From Flavobacteriales bacterium (GTDB lineage Bacteria > Bacteroidota > Bacteroidia > Flavobacteriales_D > Sanyastnellaceae): DNA of 32,908 nt. Positions within the stretch are counted from its first letter, which is position 1, and each line of letters starts with the position of its first letter. Shown one piece after another: positions 24,757-32,200 of this stretch. Where the stretch lies: contig CANHWU010000011.1 of assembly GCA_947464415.1 (NCBI GenBank), positions 1 to 32,908 of the forward strand, read 5' to 3'. The notes beneath the pieces were generated by a model. That model was given only the letters and a program-made list of their open reading frames with translations, was not told the origin of the DNA and searched no databases. The position numbers and the translations under genes were made by a program.

Positions 24757-25737
24757 TTATTTCTTTTTGGTGATTTTTTTGTTCAACTCATCAATGGTGC
24801 TTTCAAATTGAAATGCATCGTTGACGACATAGTAATTTTGTTTATCAGCACAATAATCGTAGGCAAAAGTAGCATAAGAAAGGCGATCTGTTTCAAAATC
24901 AAAAAGAGCGGTGATTTCTTTGATTTGTAGAGATGTAAAGCAATGAGATTCTGTCATCTGCTTGGCTAAAATCATCTTTGAGTCGGAAAAAGACTTTTTA
25001 GAAATGCTTTCTTTGGCTTGATTAAATTCCCCAATGGCCATAAAGCAGGAAGGCGAGCTATTCACATTAGTGGGTCGGTTGGATGGAGAGTGATGAGGAG
25101 TTGTATGATATTCTTGAGAGTTAGTAGTGGTAGTGGTAGTAGTGGTAGTGGTGGTTTGTGAACTTGAAGTTGTTTGAGCGTTGGATTGAACATTGACGCC
25201 TACATTCACTCCATTCATGTTGATGTTCATGTTGACATTTTCCGAGGTAGGGGTATTAGGATGTTGAGTAGTGGTGGTGGTAGTGCTAGTAGTGGTTACT
25301 TTTTTTATGGGAGGTGGTGTCGTGGAAGGAGTAGGATCAGGTTCAACCATATTTGGCGTTGATGGGAGGGATTCTGCCTCTTGAAATTCCATCATAGGGG
25401 TTCCCGCTAGCGGCCGCTCTGAAAAATAACGCATCGCATAACCTTTTTTGGTCCATTTGATACGGTAGGTGACCTCCATGCCCATTTTGACGGCAAAAAA
25501 ATCTGTGGAGAAATCTGCATTGGCCGCATCGAGAAAGTCAATTTTGGCTTGATATATCTCGCTGGTCAGACCTGTTAAAAGAACATTGGCACGAGGATCT
25601 TCATTCATTAATTCTCCATTGAGATAAACACGAAATTTTTCGCCAGTCTCAGAATAAACGACCACTTGGCCGGTATTGCTTTGTCCGAAGGATGAAAGCG
25701 AAACTATCGCTAACAGAATGCATAAAATATGTTTCAT
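24757..25737 (-). CDS. Secreted DUF4476 protein with poly-Thr linker
   Basis: The start is ATG 25737, giving 326 aa with a signal peptide (MKHILCILLAIVSLSSFGQ); the frame runs up to 25815, but the extra 26 residues are not signal-like. Residues 20-110 form an N-terminal domain (QVVVYSETGEKFRVYLNG). Residues 111-230 are a low-complexity linker with Thr runs and an Asn/Met/Val repeat (NVNMNINMNGVNVGVNV). Residues 231-321 match DUF4476: CFMAIGEFNQAKESISKKSF, SHCFTSLQIKEITALFDFE, YATFAYDYCADKQNYYVV. DUF4476 occurs widely in Bacteroidota without known function. It is the first gene of the CsgG/LPP20 operon, so it may be cargo or a chaperone-like partner; this is inference. Confidence 0.85.
   Translation of the reverse strand: MKHILCILLAIVSLSSFGQSNTGQVVVYSETGEKFRVYLNGELMNEDPRANVLLTGLTSEIYQAKIDFLDAANADFSTDFFAVKMGMEVTYRIKWTKKGYAMRYFSERPLAGTPMMEFQEAESLPSTPNMVEPDPTPSTTPPPIKKVTTTSTTTTTTQHPNTPTSENVNMNINMNGVNVGVNVQSNAQTTSSSQTTTTTTTTTTTNSQEYHTTPHHSPSNRPTNVNSSPSCFMAIGEFNQAKESISKKSFSDSKMILAKQMTESHCFTSLQIKEITALFDFETDRLSYATFAYDYCADKQNYYVVNDAFQFESTIDELNKKITKKK
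25122..25155. repeat. Trinucleotide-type tract coding poly-Thr (copy A)
   Basis: Near-perfect (ACT/ACC)n tract on the minus strand within the DUF4476 gene, encoding an eleven-Thr run (about residues 195-205). Changes of 3 nt keep the frame, so copy variation would alter linker length rather than switch the gene off. Confidence 0.7.
25267..25297. repeat. Trinucleotide-type tract coding Thr-rich linker (copy B)
   Basis: A second, shorter ACT/ACC-type tract in the same gene, encoding TTTSTTTTTT (about residues 148-157). It has the same codon make-up as copy A, about 110 nt upstream on the sense strand. Confidence 0.6.
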
Positions 25738-25755
25738 GTTCTCTTTGTTAGGTGG

Positions 25756-25763
25756 TAAATTTA
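25756..25763 (-). promoter_or_regulatory. Putative promoter of the DUF4476/CsgG/LPP20 operon
   Basis: TAAATTTA on the minus strand is one mismatch from TAnnTTTG and lies 18 nt before the ATG at 25737. A TTTTTG run at 25781-25786, 17 nt further upstream, could be the -33 element. This is the best -33/-7 pair seen in the window, although the sequence is AT-rich and chance matches are possible. Confidence 0.4.
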
Positions 25764-25842
25764 GTTCATTTTTGCGATTACAAAAATTCGTGCCAAATGG
25801 ATTCCAGAGCGGCAAACACTTTGGAATGAAATAAGCAAGTTG

Positions 25843-27165
25843 ATGGAAGAAAAGAAATCGAGGATTTTAATTTTGGGAGCGGGAAGGAGCAGTGCCCATC
25901 TCATTCAATATTTGTTAGAGCATTCGCAAAGTTTGGGGATCCATGTTAGAGTGGGGGATGCTGCTTTGGCTTTAGCCTCTGAGAAAGTAAAAGGGCATCA
26001 CAATGGAAGTGTTTTTCAGTTCTCTGCGGATGATCAGTTTGTTCTAGAGGAAGAAATGGCACATGCGGATATGGTTATCTCTATGCTTCCTGCCATGATG
26101 CATCCGATGATCGCACGCATATGTTTGCGCCTTCACAAGCATTTGATTACCCCAAGTTACGTCTCCCCCGAGATGAAGGCGATGGATGAAGAAGCCAAAT
26201 CTAAGGGCTTGATTTTTTTAAATGAGATGGGAGTAGATCCTGGGATTGATCACATGTCAGCCATGAAAATTATCCACCATTTACGAAGCAATGGGGCTAC
26301 GATCAACGCTTTTTATAGTCTAACAGGTGGTTTGATTGCGCCGGACAGTGATAATAATCCGTGGAATTATAAAATCACGTGGAATCCTAGAAATGTCATT
26401 CTTGCCGGAGCGGGAGGCATTGCTCATTACAGGGAGCAAGGAAAAGATAAGTTGGTACCCTATCATCGATTATTTGAAAGAACCCTTTCCGTAAGCATTC
26501 CCAAGTATGGAACTTTTGAGGGCTACGCCAACAGGGATTCTATGGCCTATGAATCTTTGTATGATTTGAAGGGCATACCCACTCTTTACAGAGGAACTTT
26601 GAGAAGAAATGGGTTCAGCGCCGCTTGGAATGTACTTGTTCAATGGGGGTTAACCGATGATTCTCGACCCATGGATTGGAGTGGTAAATCGATGTTGGAA
26701 TTTACACAAACTTTTCTTCCAGAGGATGCCCATCACTATGTGAAGTCAAATGTTTCTAATGAAATTTTATTCAAGCTACAGTGGTTAGGTTTGTGGGATG
26801 TGACTCCTGTTCCATTGGAGAAAGGGACACCAGCACAAGTATTACAGGCCCTGATTGAAGAGCGTTGGGCGTTAGACCCTACGGATAGAGACATGATTGC
26901 GATGTGTCATTTATTTGAATATGAGTTGAACCAAAAGAAATATCGTCTGCAATCCAGCATGGTATTGGAGGGGGATCATAGTCCGTATACAGCAATGTCG
27001 GCTACTGTCGGATTGCCTATGGCCATTGCGGTGAAGCATATTTTGTTGAATAAGTGGAAAATGCGTGGAGTAATTTTACCGGTGCATCCAGAAATTTACG
27101 AACCCATTTTGGAAGAGTTAGGATCTCATCAAATTGTCTTTGAAGAAGAGATTATGGAATTATGA
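25843..27165 (+). CDS. Saccharopine dehydrogenase-like protein
   Basis: The 440-aa protein has an N-terminal Rossmann motif ILILGAGRSSAHL (residues 7-19), a central saccharopine-dehydrogenase C-terminal-type domain with GVDPGIDHMSAMKIIHHL and LIAPDSDNNPWNYKITWNPRN, and a final SATVGLPMAIAVKHIL helix. These match saccharopine dehydrogenase (glutamate-forming, NADP-dependent) homologues of Bacteroidota, which would act in lysine degradation; the substrate is not proven. The reading frame has a TTG at 25840 directly before ATG 25843, and ATG is the better start. It is followed by a small secreted-protein gene with a 4-nt ATGA overlap, and its own promoter is weak (CACTTTG-like box around 25816). 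Confidence 0.88.
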   Translation: MEEKKSRILILGAGRSSAHLIQYLLEHSQSLGIHVRVGDAALALASEKVKGHHNGSVFQFSADDQFVLEEEMAHADMVISMLPAMMHPMIARICLRLHKHLITPSYVSPEMKAMDEEAKSKGLIFLNEMGVDPGIDHMSAMKIIHHLRSNGATINAFYSLTGGLIAPDSDNNPWNYKITWNPRNVILAGAGGIAHYREQGKDKLVPYHRLFERTLSVSIPKYGTFEGYANRDSMAYESLYDLKGIPTLYRGTLRRNGFSAAWNVLVQWGLTDDSRPMDWSGKSMLEFTQTFLPEDAHHYVKSNVSNEILFKLQWLGLWDVTPVPLEKGTPAQVLQALIEERWALDPTDRDMIAMCHLFEYELNQKKYRLQSSMVLEGDHSPYTAMSATVGLPMAIAVKHILLNKWKMRGVILPVHPEIYEPILEELGSHQIVFEEEIMEL

Positions 27166-27674
27166 AAAAAATGAGGCTGATGTTGATGATCTTCTTGAGT
27201 AGTAATCTCTTTGCTCAATATCCGCATTGCCCCAAGTTTACCGTGCATCGTTGGACAACTCCATTGGAGTTTGATAATGCAAGAGACAGTGTCCGACATT
27301 TGTGCAAATGGCTCAATGAAACTCCTTTTTCATGGGAGTATGAACAACGAACAAAAGCCAATTTATATGTGTTGTCTTGGCTAACGGAACATCCTACCCG
27401 CAAATGGAATTGGAATACATCATGTTTTGGACCGCTAGAAGACCATTTGGATTTGATGTATGCCTTCTTACACGCTTCATTGTATTATAGTTTGACCAAA
27501 GAGAATGGGAGTGAAATACAAAGAGAAGTTTTTGTAATGCAGACGATGTCGAAGAAAATTGAGCAATCCAAGAAATATGACGACCAAGAAGAATGGAAGC
27601 CGATGGTCAAAGCAGTGAGAAAGAAGAGGGAGATTCAGTATCTTGAGGAGTGTAAAGGACATAATAGTAAGTGA
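27162..27674 (+). CDS. Small secreted hypothetical protein
   Basis: Unrecognised 170-aa protein. The N-terminus is a signal peptide (MKKMRLMLMIFLSSNLFAQ) with cleavage likely after FAQ. The mature part is predicted helical, with a Trp-rich segment (WNWNTSCFGPLEDHLDL) and a charged C-terminus rich in Lys and Glu (KAVRKKREIQYLEE). It overlaps the saccharopine dehydrogenase stop by 4 nt (ATGA) and ends 12 nt before ispH, so it is part of the same plus-strand run. The stop is at 27672-27674. No homologue family was recognised; a periplasmic location is likely. Confidence 0.72.
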   Translation: MKKMRLMLMIFLSSNLFAQYPHCPKFTVHRWTTPLEFDNARDSVRHLCKWLNETPFSWEYEQRTKANLYVLSWLTEHPTRKWNWNTSCFGPLEDHLDLMYAFLHASLYYSLTKENGSEIQREVFVMQTMSKKIEQSKKYDDQEEWKPMVKAVRKKREIQYLEECKGHNSK

Positions 27675-27686
27675 TAATTTTTTGCA

Positions 27687-28907
27687 ATGAAGAAATTTGA
27701 GATTCCCCAGCATTTTAGATCGTCATTTACCGGAAAAATAAAACAATTGCGCAGGACAATGGATCCGCGCAAGAAAGATTGGACGCCTACGAATATTCCA
27801 ACGGGTAAATTCTCTTTTGTTTTTCCCAGGCACATGGGTTTTTGCTATGGGGTGGAGAATGCTATTGAAATTGCCTACAAGGCCATTCATGAGAATCCTG
27901 GAAAACGTATTTTTTTACTCGGTGAAATGATCCACAACCCTGCGGTAAACGAGGATCTACTTTCGATGGGGGTAAGATTTATTATGGATACAGAAGGCAG
28001 GCGCTTGGTAGATTGGGGTGAATTGAATGCTGCTGATATTGTCATAACTCCTGCATTTGGTACGACATTAGAAATCGCGGCAGAATTGGAGAAACTGGGA
28101 GTGGATGTTAAAAAGTACAACACTACCTGTCCATTTGTGGAGAAAGTTTGGAAGCGATCACATGAGATTGGGGAAGTAGGATACACCATTGTCATTCATG
28201 GGAAGTATAAGCATGAGGAGACGCGGGCAACATTTTCTCATGCCCAACGAAATGCTAAGAGTGTGATTATTCGGGATATGAAAGAAGCACAGTGGATTGC
28301 CGATTTTGTGGAGGGAAGAATGGAGCAAGAGCAATTTCTAAAAAACTTTGCGGGTAAATGTTCCGAGAATTTTGATCCGAACGTGGATTTTCAGAGAATT
28401 GGAGTAGTCAATCAAACTACTATGCTGGCGAGTGAAACGGAAGAGATTGCAGCTTATTTGAAACAAGTGGTGCAAGCCAGATTTGGTGCTGATGCTTTTG
28501 CAGATACCAGAGATACATTATGCTATGCCACAAATGAAAATCAAATGGCTGTGATGGAGCTCTTGCAAGTGCCTGCTGAGTTGTCTATAGTAATTGGTGG
28601 ACATAAATCTTCAAATACCTTCCAATTGGCCACCATTTTAAATACCAAAATGAAGACCTATTTCATCGAAGATGCTTCGGCCATAGCAGAAAAGTCTATT
28701 CGTTATTTGGATTTGAAAAGTATGGAGATAAAAACGGATATTTTTGATCTCACTGCAAGTCAAGGGAGTATCTGTGTGGTGAGTGGTGCGTCTTGTCCTG
28801 ATACCATAGTGGATGAAGTGGTATCCAAGATTTGTGAAGTTACACATACCGCGTACCAACCGGATCTTTGGCTGGAAGAATGGTCGAATAATATGGAGAA
28901 TAAATAG
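27687..28907 (+). CDS. ispH: 4-hydroxy-3-methylbut-2-enyl diphosphate reductase (long form)
   Basis: IspH makes IPP and DMAPP from HMBPP in the last step of the MEP isoprenoid pathway, using a [4Fe-4S] cluster. Cluster cysteines are Cys53 (MGFCYGVENA), Cys148 (YNTTCPFVEKVW) and Cys279 (DTLCYATNENQ). Other motifs are GEMIHNPAVN, HGKYKHEET and GGHKSSNT. At 406 aa it is much longer than E. coli IspH (316 aa): it has about 40 extra N-terminal residues and an insertion at about 205-235 (EQFLKNFAGKCSENFDP) before VVNQTTML. This resembles the cyanobacterial/plant-type long form, judged from memory. It lies 12 nt after the preceding gene. Confidence 0.94.
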   Translation: MKKFEIPQHFRSSFTGKIKQLRRTMDPRKKDWTPTNIPTGKFSFVFPRHMGFCYGVENAIEIAYKAIHENPGKRIFLLGEMIHNPAVNEDLLSMGVRFIMDTEGRRLVDWGELNAADIVITPAFGTTLEIAAELEKLGVDVKKYNTTCPFVEKVWKRSHEIGEVGYTIVIHGKYKHEETRATFSHAQRNAKSVIIRDMKEAQWIADFVEGRMEQEQFLKNFAGKCSENFDPNVDFQRIGVVNQTTMLASETEEIAAYLKQVVQARFGADAFADTRDTLCYATNENQMAVMELLQVPAELSIVIGGHKSSNTFQLATILNTKMKTYFIEDASAIAEKSIRYLDLKSMEIKTDIFDLTASQGSICVVSGASCPDTIVDEVVSKICEVTHTAYQPDLWLEEWSNNMENK

Positions 28908-28923
28908 ATGTGGAGGCCTATTC

Positions 28924-30702
28924 ATGAGTGATGTTATTGTAAAATTACCCGATGTTGTAGCCAATCAGATTGCAGCAGGAGAAGTAATTCAGCGGCCAGC
29001 TTCAGTAGTCAAGGAATTGATGGAAAATGCCATTGATGCAGAAGCTACCAAGATCAAACTTTCCATCAAAGATGCGGGAAGGACATTGATTTATATTGAA
29101 GACAATGGTAAAGGAATGTCGCCTGCGGATGCGGTAATGTGTTTTGAGCGCCATGCCACCTCCAAATTAAAAACTGCCGCTGATCTTTTTCAAATAGCCA
29201 CTAAGGGTTTTCGAGGTGAGGCTTTGGCCAGTGTAGCGGCCATTGCTCATGTTGAATTAAAGACCAAAACAGAAGATTCCATCGAAGGCACCAAGGTGTT
29301 GATGTCAGGGGGAAGAATGGATAGCAAAGAGGCGTGCTCGATGAATAAGGGTACTCATTTTTCTATCAAAAATTTATTTTATAATGTTCCGGCTAGGCGT
29401 TATTTTTTGAAAAGTGATAATGTCGAATGGAAGCATATTCTGGAAGAATTTATGCGTGTAGCGATGGTGCATCCAGAGGTGGAAATGTTGTTGGAAAATG
29501 AGGGTCAAAAGGAAATCCACTTAATGCCAAGCAATCATCGTCAACGCATTGTCAAACTCATGGGAAATAAGTTTGATGAATGGCTGGTACCGATAGAGGA
29601 ACAAACGGATTGGCTCAGGATATCAGGATTTTTGGCAAAGCCGGAAGCGGCCAAGAAGAGTCGCGGAGACCAATATTTCTTTGTCAATGGACGTTATGTG
29701 AAACATTCCTATTTACATCACGCTATTCAAACTGTATTCCAAGGGTTATTGAAGGAAGGTACGTTTGCGAGCTACTTTGTATATTTAGAGGTGGATCCTT
29801 CCTTGATCGATGTGAACATTCATCCCACCAAAACCGAGGTTAAATTTCAAGACGATAAAGCGGTTTATGCCATTTTGCATGCTGCTGCTCGCAGGTCATT
29901 GGGCATGCACAATATAGTTCCCACCATTGATTTTAATCAAGAAGGCAACATCACAACCCCAGTATGGGGAAATTCAGAAGTAAAGATTCCTCAAGTGCAG
30001 TATTCTCCTGATTATAATCCGTTTGGAAAGGAAACCCCTAAGCGAGATGTAGTAAATGAATGGCTGCTGATGCAGGCGGAGATCCATGCGAAAGTGCAAA
30101 GTATTCCTGAACAGTTGAATTGGAAAGATGAAGCGGGTTGGGAGCAATCTGATATACAGCCGATGCAAGTGTTTAAGAGATGGGTTGTATTTGAATACAA
30201 CGGCGAGATGTGGATGGTAGACCAGGGTTTGGCTCATAGACAAATTCAATTCGAGTCGTGGCTCAGTAAGGATTGGAAGTGGTCGGGCCAACAATTGCTA
30301 ACCCCATTTCAATTTGAATGGGGCCAACAGGACAAGGTGAGTTTGTTGGGGGCGGAGCATGAGTTGCGTTCAATGGGATTTGATTGGAAGATAGAGGAGG
30401 ATATGGTGCAGCTTTTAGCTATACCCAATGTGGATTTTGGTTGGTCATGGGAAAGACAGTTTGAGGAGATTGTTCAGCAATGGGAGAATGGCTATGAAAG
30501 AATGAACAATGATAGAGAGATGATGGCTTGGCTGGCAGCTAAGCAAGATGCTATTCGCGCCGGCCAAATGCTCACGGTTCCAGAAATGAAAGATCTTGTC
30601 GTTCAACTTTTGCAATGTGAAAATCCTTTTTTCACTCCTAAGCATGACAAGATTATTTTCAAGATGAGTGAAAAGAATATTCAACAATTTTTTGCAATAT
30701 GA
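28924..30702 (+). CDS. mutL: DNA mismatch repair protein MutL
   Basis: MutL couples MutS mismatch recognition to strand removal. The ATG at 28924 (MSDVIVKLPDVVANQIAAGE) is the right start; the frame runs up to 28813 but overlaps ispH. The 592-aa protein has the GHKL ATPase motifs: ELMENAIDAEA, IEDNGKGMS, TKGFRGEAL and LFYNVPARRYFLK, then the transducer domain (VNGRYVKH, DVNIHPTKTEVKF). The C-terminal domain is shortened and diverged: DQHA(X)2E(X)4E is replaced by DQGLAHRQIQFE, the ACR site by AAKQDAIRAG, and the C-terminal cysteine motif by CENPFFTPKHDK. It is therefore probably not an endonuclease-type MutL. It overlaps the next gene by 4 nt. Confidence 0.96.
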   Translation: MSDVIVKLPDVVANQIAAGEVIQRPASVVKELMENAIDAEATKIKLSIKDAGRTLIYIEDNGKGMSPADAVMCFERHATSKLKTAADLFQIATKGFRGEALASVAAIAHVELKTKTEDSIEGTKVLMSGGRMDSKEACSMNKGTHFSIKNLFYNVPARRYFLKSDNVEWKHILEEFMRVAMVHPEVEMLLENEGQKEIHLMPSNHRQRIVKLMGNKFDEWLVPIEEQTDWLRISGFLAKPEAAKKSRGDQYFFVNGRYVKHSYLHHAIQTVFQGLLKEGTFASYFVYLEVDPSLIDVNIHPTKTEVKFQDDKAVYAILHAAARRSLGMHNIVPTIDFNQEGNITTPVWGNSEVKIPQVQYSPDYNPFGKETPKRDVVNEWLLMQAEIHAKVQSIPEQLNWKDEAGWEQSDIQPMQVFKRWVVFEYNGEMWMVDQGLAHRQIQFESWLSKDWKWSGQQLLTPFQFEWGQQDKVSLLGAEHELRSMGFDWKIEEDMVQLLAIPNVDFGWSWERQFEEIVQQWENGYERMNNDREMMAWLAAKQDAIRAGQMLTVPEMKDLVVQLLQCENPFFTPKHDKIIFKMSEKNIQQFFAI

Positions 30703-31415
30703 GAAGTGCAACAGAGGTGGTTAAAAACATCATTATTATCAATGTCTTGTTTTTTATTGCCAGCATGGCGATTCCAAGTTTGGAGACCTATTTGGCCGGA
30801 TATTATTGGGAGAGTCCCAATTTTAGGCCTTGGCAGATTATCACGCACATGTTTATGCACGGAGGTATTTCGCATATTTTTTTCAATATGTATGGTCTTT
30901 ATATTTTTGGAACAGTATTAGAATCTCATTGGGGGCCTAAAAAATTTCTCACCTACTATATTGTTTCTGGGTTAGGCGCCTTTTTCTTGCACAATGCGAT
31001 GACCTATTATGAACTATCTCAGGTAATTCACCGACTTTCACCCGATGAATGGGATCGTGTGAGGAGTGAGGGTGCAGAGGCTTTGTCACAAGCCAAAAAT
31101 TACATCGATCCGTTGATGGCACGAGCGAATAGTATTTTAAATACAGGTATGGTGGGAGCATCGGGTGCTGTATTTGGAATTTTATTGGCGTTTGGAGTGT
31201 TGTTTCCCAATGTTGAATTGATGCTGCTATTCCCTCCTATTCCTTTAAAGGCAAGATGGTTGGTGATCGGTTATGGTGCGATAGAATTGTTCTCTGCCAT
31301 GCGTGGAAGTCCAGGGGATAATGTGGCCCATTTTGCTCATCTTGGAGGGATGATTACTGGGTATTTATTGTTGAAATACTGGCAAAGAGAAGAAGACCAG
31401 CGACAATCATGGTAG
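30699..31415 (+). CDS. Rhomboid family intramembrane serine protease (first of tandem pair)
   Basis: Rhomboids cleave membrane proteins within the bilayer. The 238-aa protein has about six hydrophobic segments, the HxxxN element SHIFFNMYG (His59, Asn63), the nucleophile motif GASGAVFG with Ser155, and the catalytic His214 in HFAHLGG. All catalytic elements are present, so it is probably active. A roughly 45-residue charged insertion (about 103-147) between the second and fourth helices is a feature of some Bacteroidota rhomboids. It begins within the mutL stop (ATGA overlap of 4 nt) and overlaps the second rhomboid by 7 nt. Substrates are unknown. Confidence 0.93.
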   Translation: MRSATEVVKNIIIINVLFFIASMAIPSLETYLAGYYWESPNFRPWQIITHMFMHGGISHIFFNMYGLYIFGTVLESHWGPKKFLTYYIVSGLGAFFLHNAMTYYELSQVIHRLSPDEWDRVRSEGAEALSQAKNYIDPLMARANSILNTGMVGASGAVFGILLAFGVLFPNVELMLLFPPIPLKARWLVIGYGAIELFSAMRGSPGDNVAHFAHLGGMITGYLLLKYWQREEDQRQSW

Positions 31416-32200
31416 GTAATTTTAAATATAAACTCTCTCATCTGCACGCTTATCAACAGGTGATGTTGGTGCATTCGGCGGTGTATGGTTTTTTGGTGTT
31501 GTTAAGTGTTTTTTGGGAGGGATATTCTTCTGAAAGGATTGTTGATTACGCCGGTTGGTCAGGTGAGTGGTCTAATATTACATCACATCCGTGGACTTTG
31601 ATATCTCATATGTTAGTTCATATATCATTTGCACATTTTTTTCTAAATCTCTTGGTTTTGTATGTGATTGGAAAGGAATTAGAGCAGATTGCAGGAAGGA
31701 AAAAGTGGTGGAGTACTTATTTGTTTTCCACCTTTGGGGGAATTTTGGTATATTCTATTTCTGCGGAATTTTTAAATTTTGAAGATCATTTTTTAGTAGG
31801 TAATTCAGCCGCCAATATGGGATTGGTATTTGCGCTCGTGGGGATAGATTACAACAAGAGAATTAATTTTTGGGGGGTAGTAATCCTTGAGATGAAATGG
31901 GTAGCATTGTTTTTTATTTTGTTGGATCTTATTGGCATCAGACAAGGATGGAACGCTGGAGGGAGCTGGGCGCATATTGGAGGTGCTGTAATGGGATGGT
32001 TGCTTTGGAGGAAAGGCGGTAGTGTAAAAAATATTAAATCGTCAGTTCATAAAAGGCCAAAATCCGATGATGAGTTCAATACCGAGAGAGTGAATAAAGA
32101 AAAACAACTTAACGCGATTTTAGATAAAATAGGCAGAAATGGATATGAGAGTCTTAGCAAGGCAGAAAAGGAATTTTTAAAGCAGCAAAGTCAGGCATGA
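31409..32200 (+). CDS. Rhomboid family intramembrane protease (second of tandem pair)
   Basis: The 263-aa protein has a rhomboid core of about six helices: SFAHFFLNLL (His76, Asn80), VGNSAANMG with the nucleophile Ser133 in a GxS context, and SWAHIGG with His189. The GNSA form is less common than GASG but keeps the Ser. It lacks the insertion seen in the first copy. After the membrane region, residues 205-263 are basic then acidic and end in a short helix-turn-helix-like segment (LNAILDKIGRNGYESLSKAEKEFL), which recalls the DUF6576 tail of Bacteroidota rhomboids. It overlaps the preceding and following genes (7 nt and 4 nt). Likely active, with different substrates from copy one. Confidence 0.9.
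   Translation: MVGNFKYKLSHLHAYQQVMLVHSAVYGFLVLLSVFWEGYSSERIVDYAGWSGEWSNITSHPWTLISHMLVHISFAHFFLNLLVLYVIGKELEQIAGRKKWWSTYLFSTFGGILVYSISAEFLNFEDHFLVGNSAANMGLVFALVGIDYNKRINFWGVVILEMKWVALFFILLDLIGIRQGWNAGGSWAHIGGAVMGWLLWRKGGSVKNIKSSVHKRPKSDDEFNTERVNKEKQLNAILDKIGRNGYESLSKAEKEFLKQQSQA

Noticed and set aside
25122-25297. CRISPR-like or tandem-repeat array in the Thr tracts
   Set aside because: The repeats are trinucleotide-like coding tracts without regular spacers, not direct repeats separated by unique sequence.
27687-27692. TAnnTTTG promoter box directly before ispH and before the first rhomboid
   Set aside because: Both sites contain T-rich runs ending in TTTTTTGCAA but lack the TA at the right spacing; they may be chance AT-rich sequence in closely packed operons.
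28813-28923. N-terminal extension of MutL to 28813
   Set aside because: It overlaps the ispH coding sequence; the canonical MutL start is MSDVIVKLPDVVANQIAAGE at 28924.
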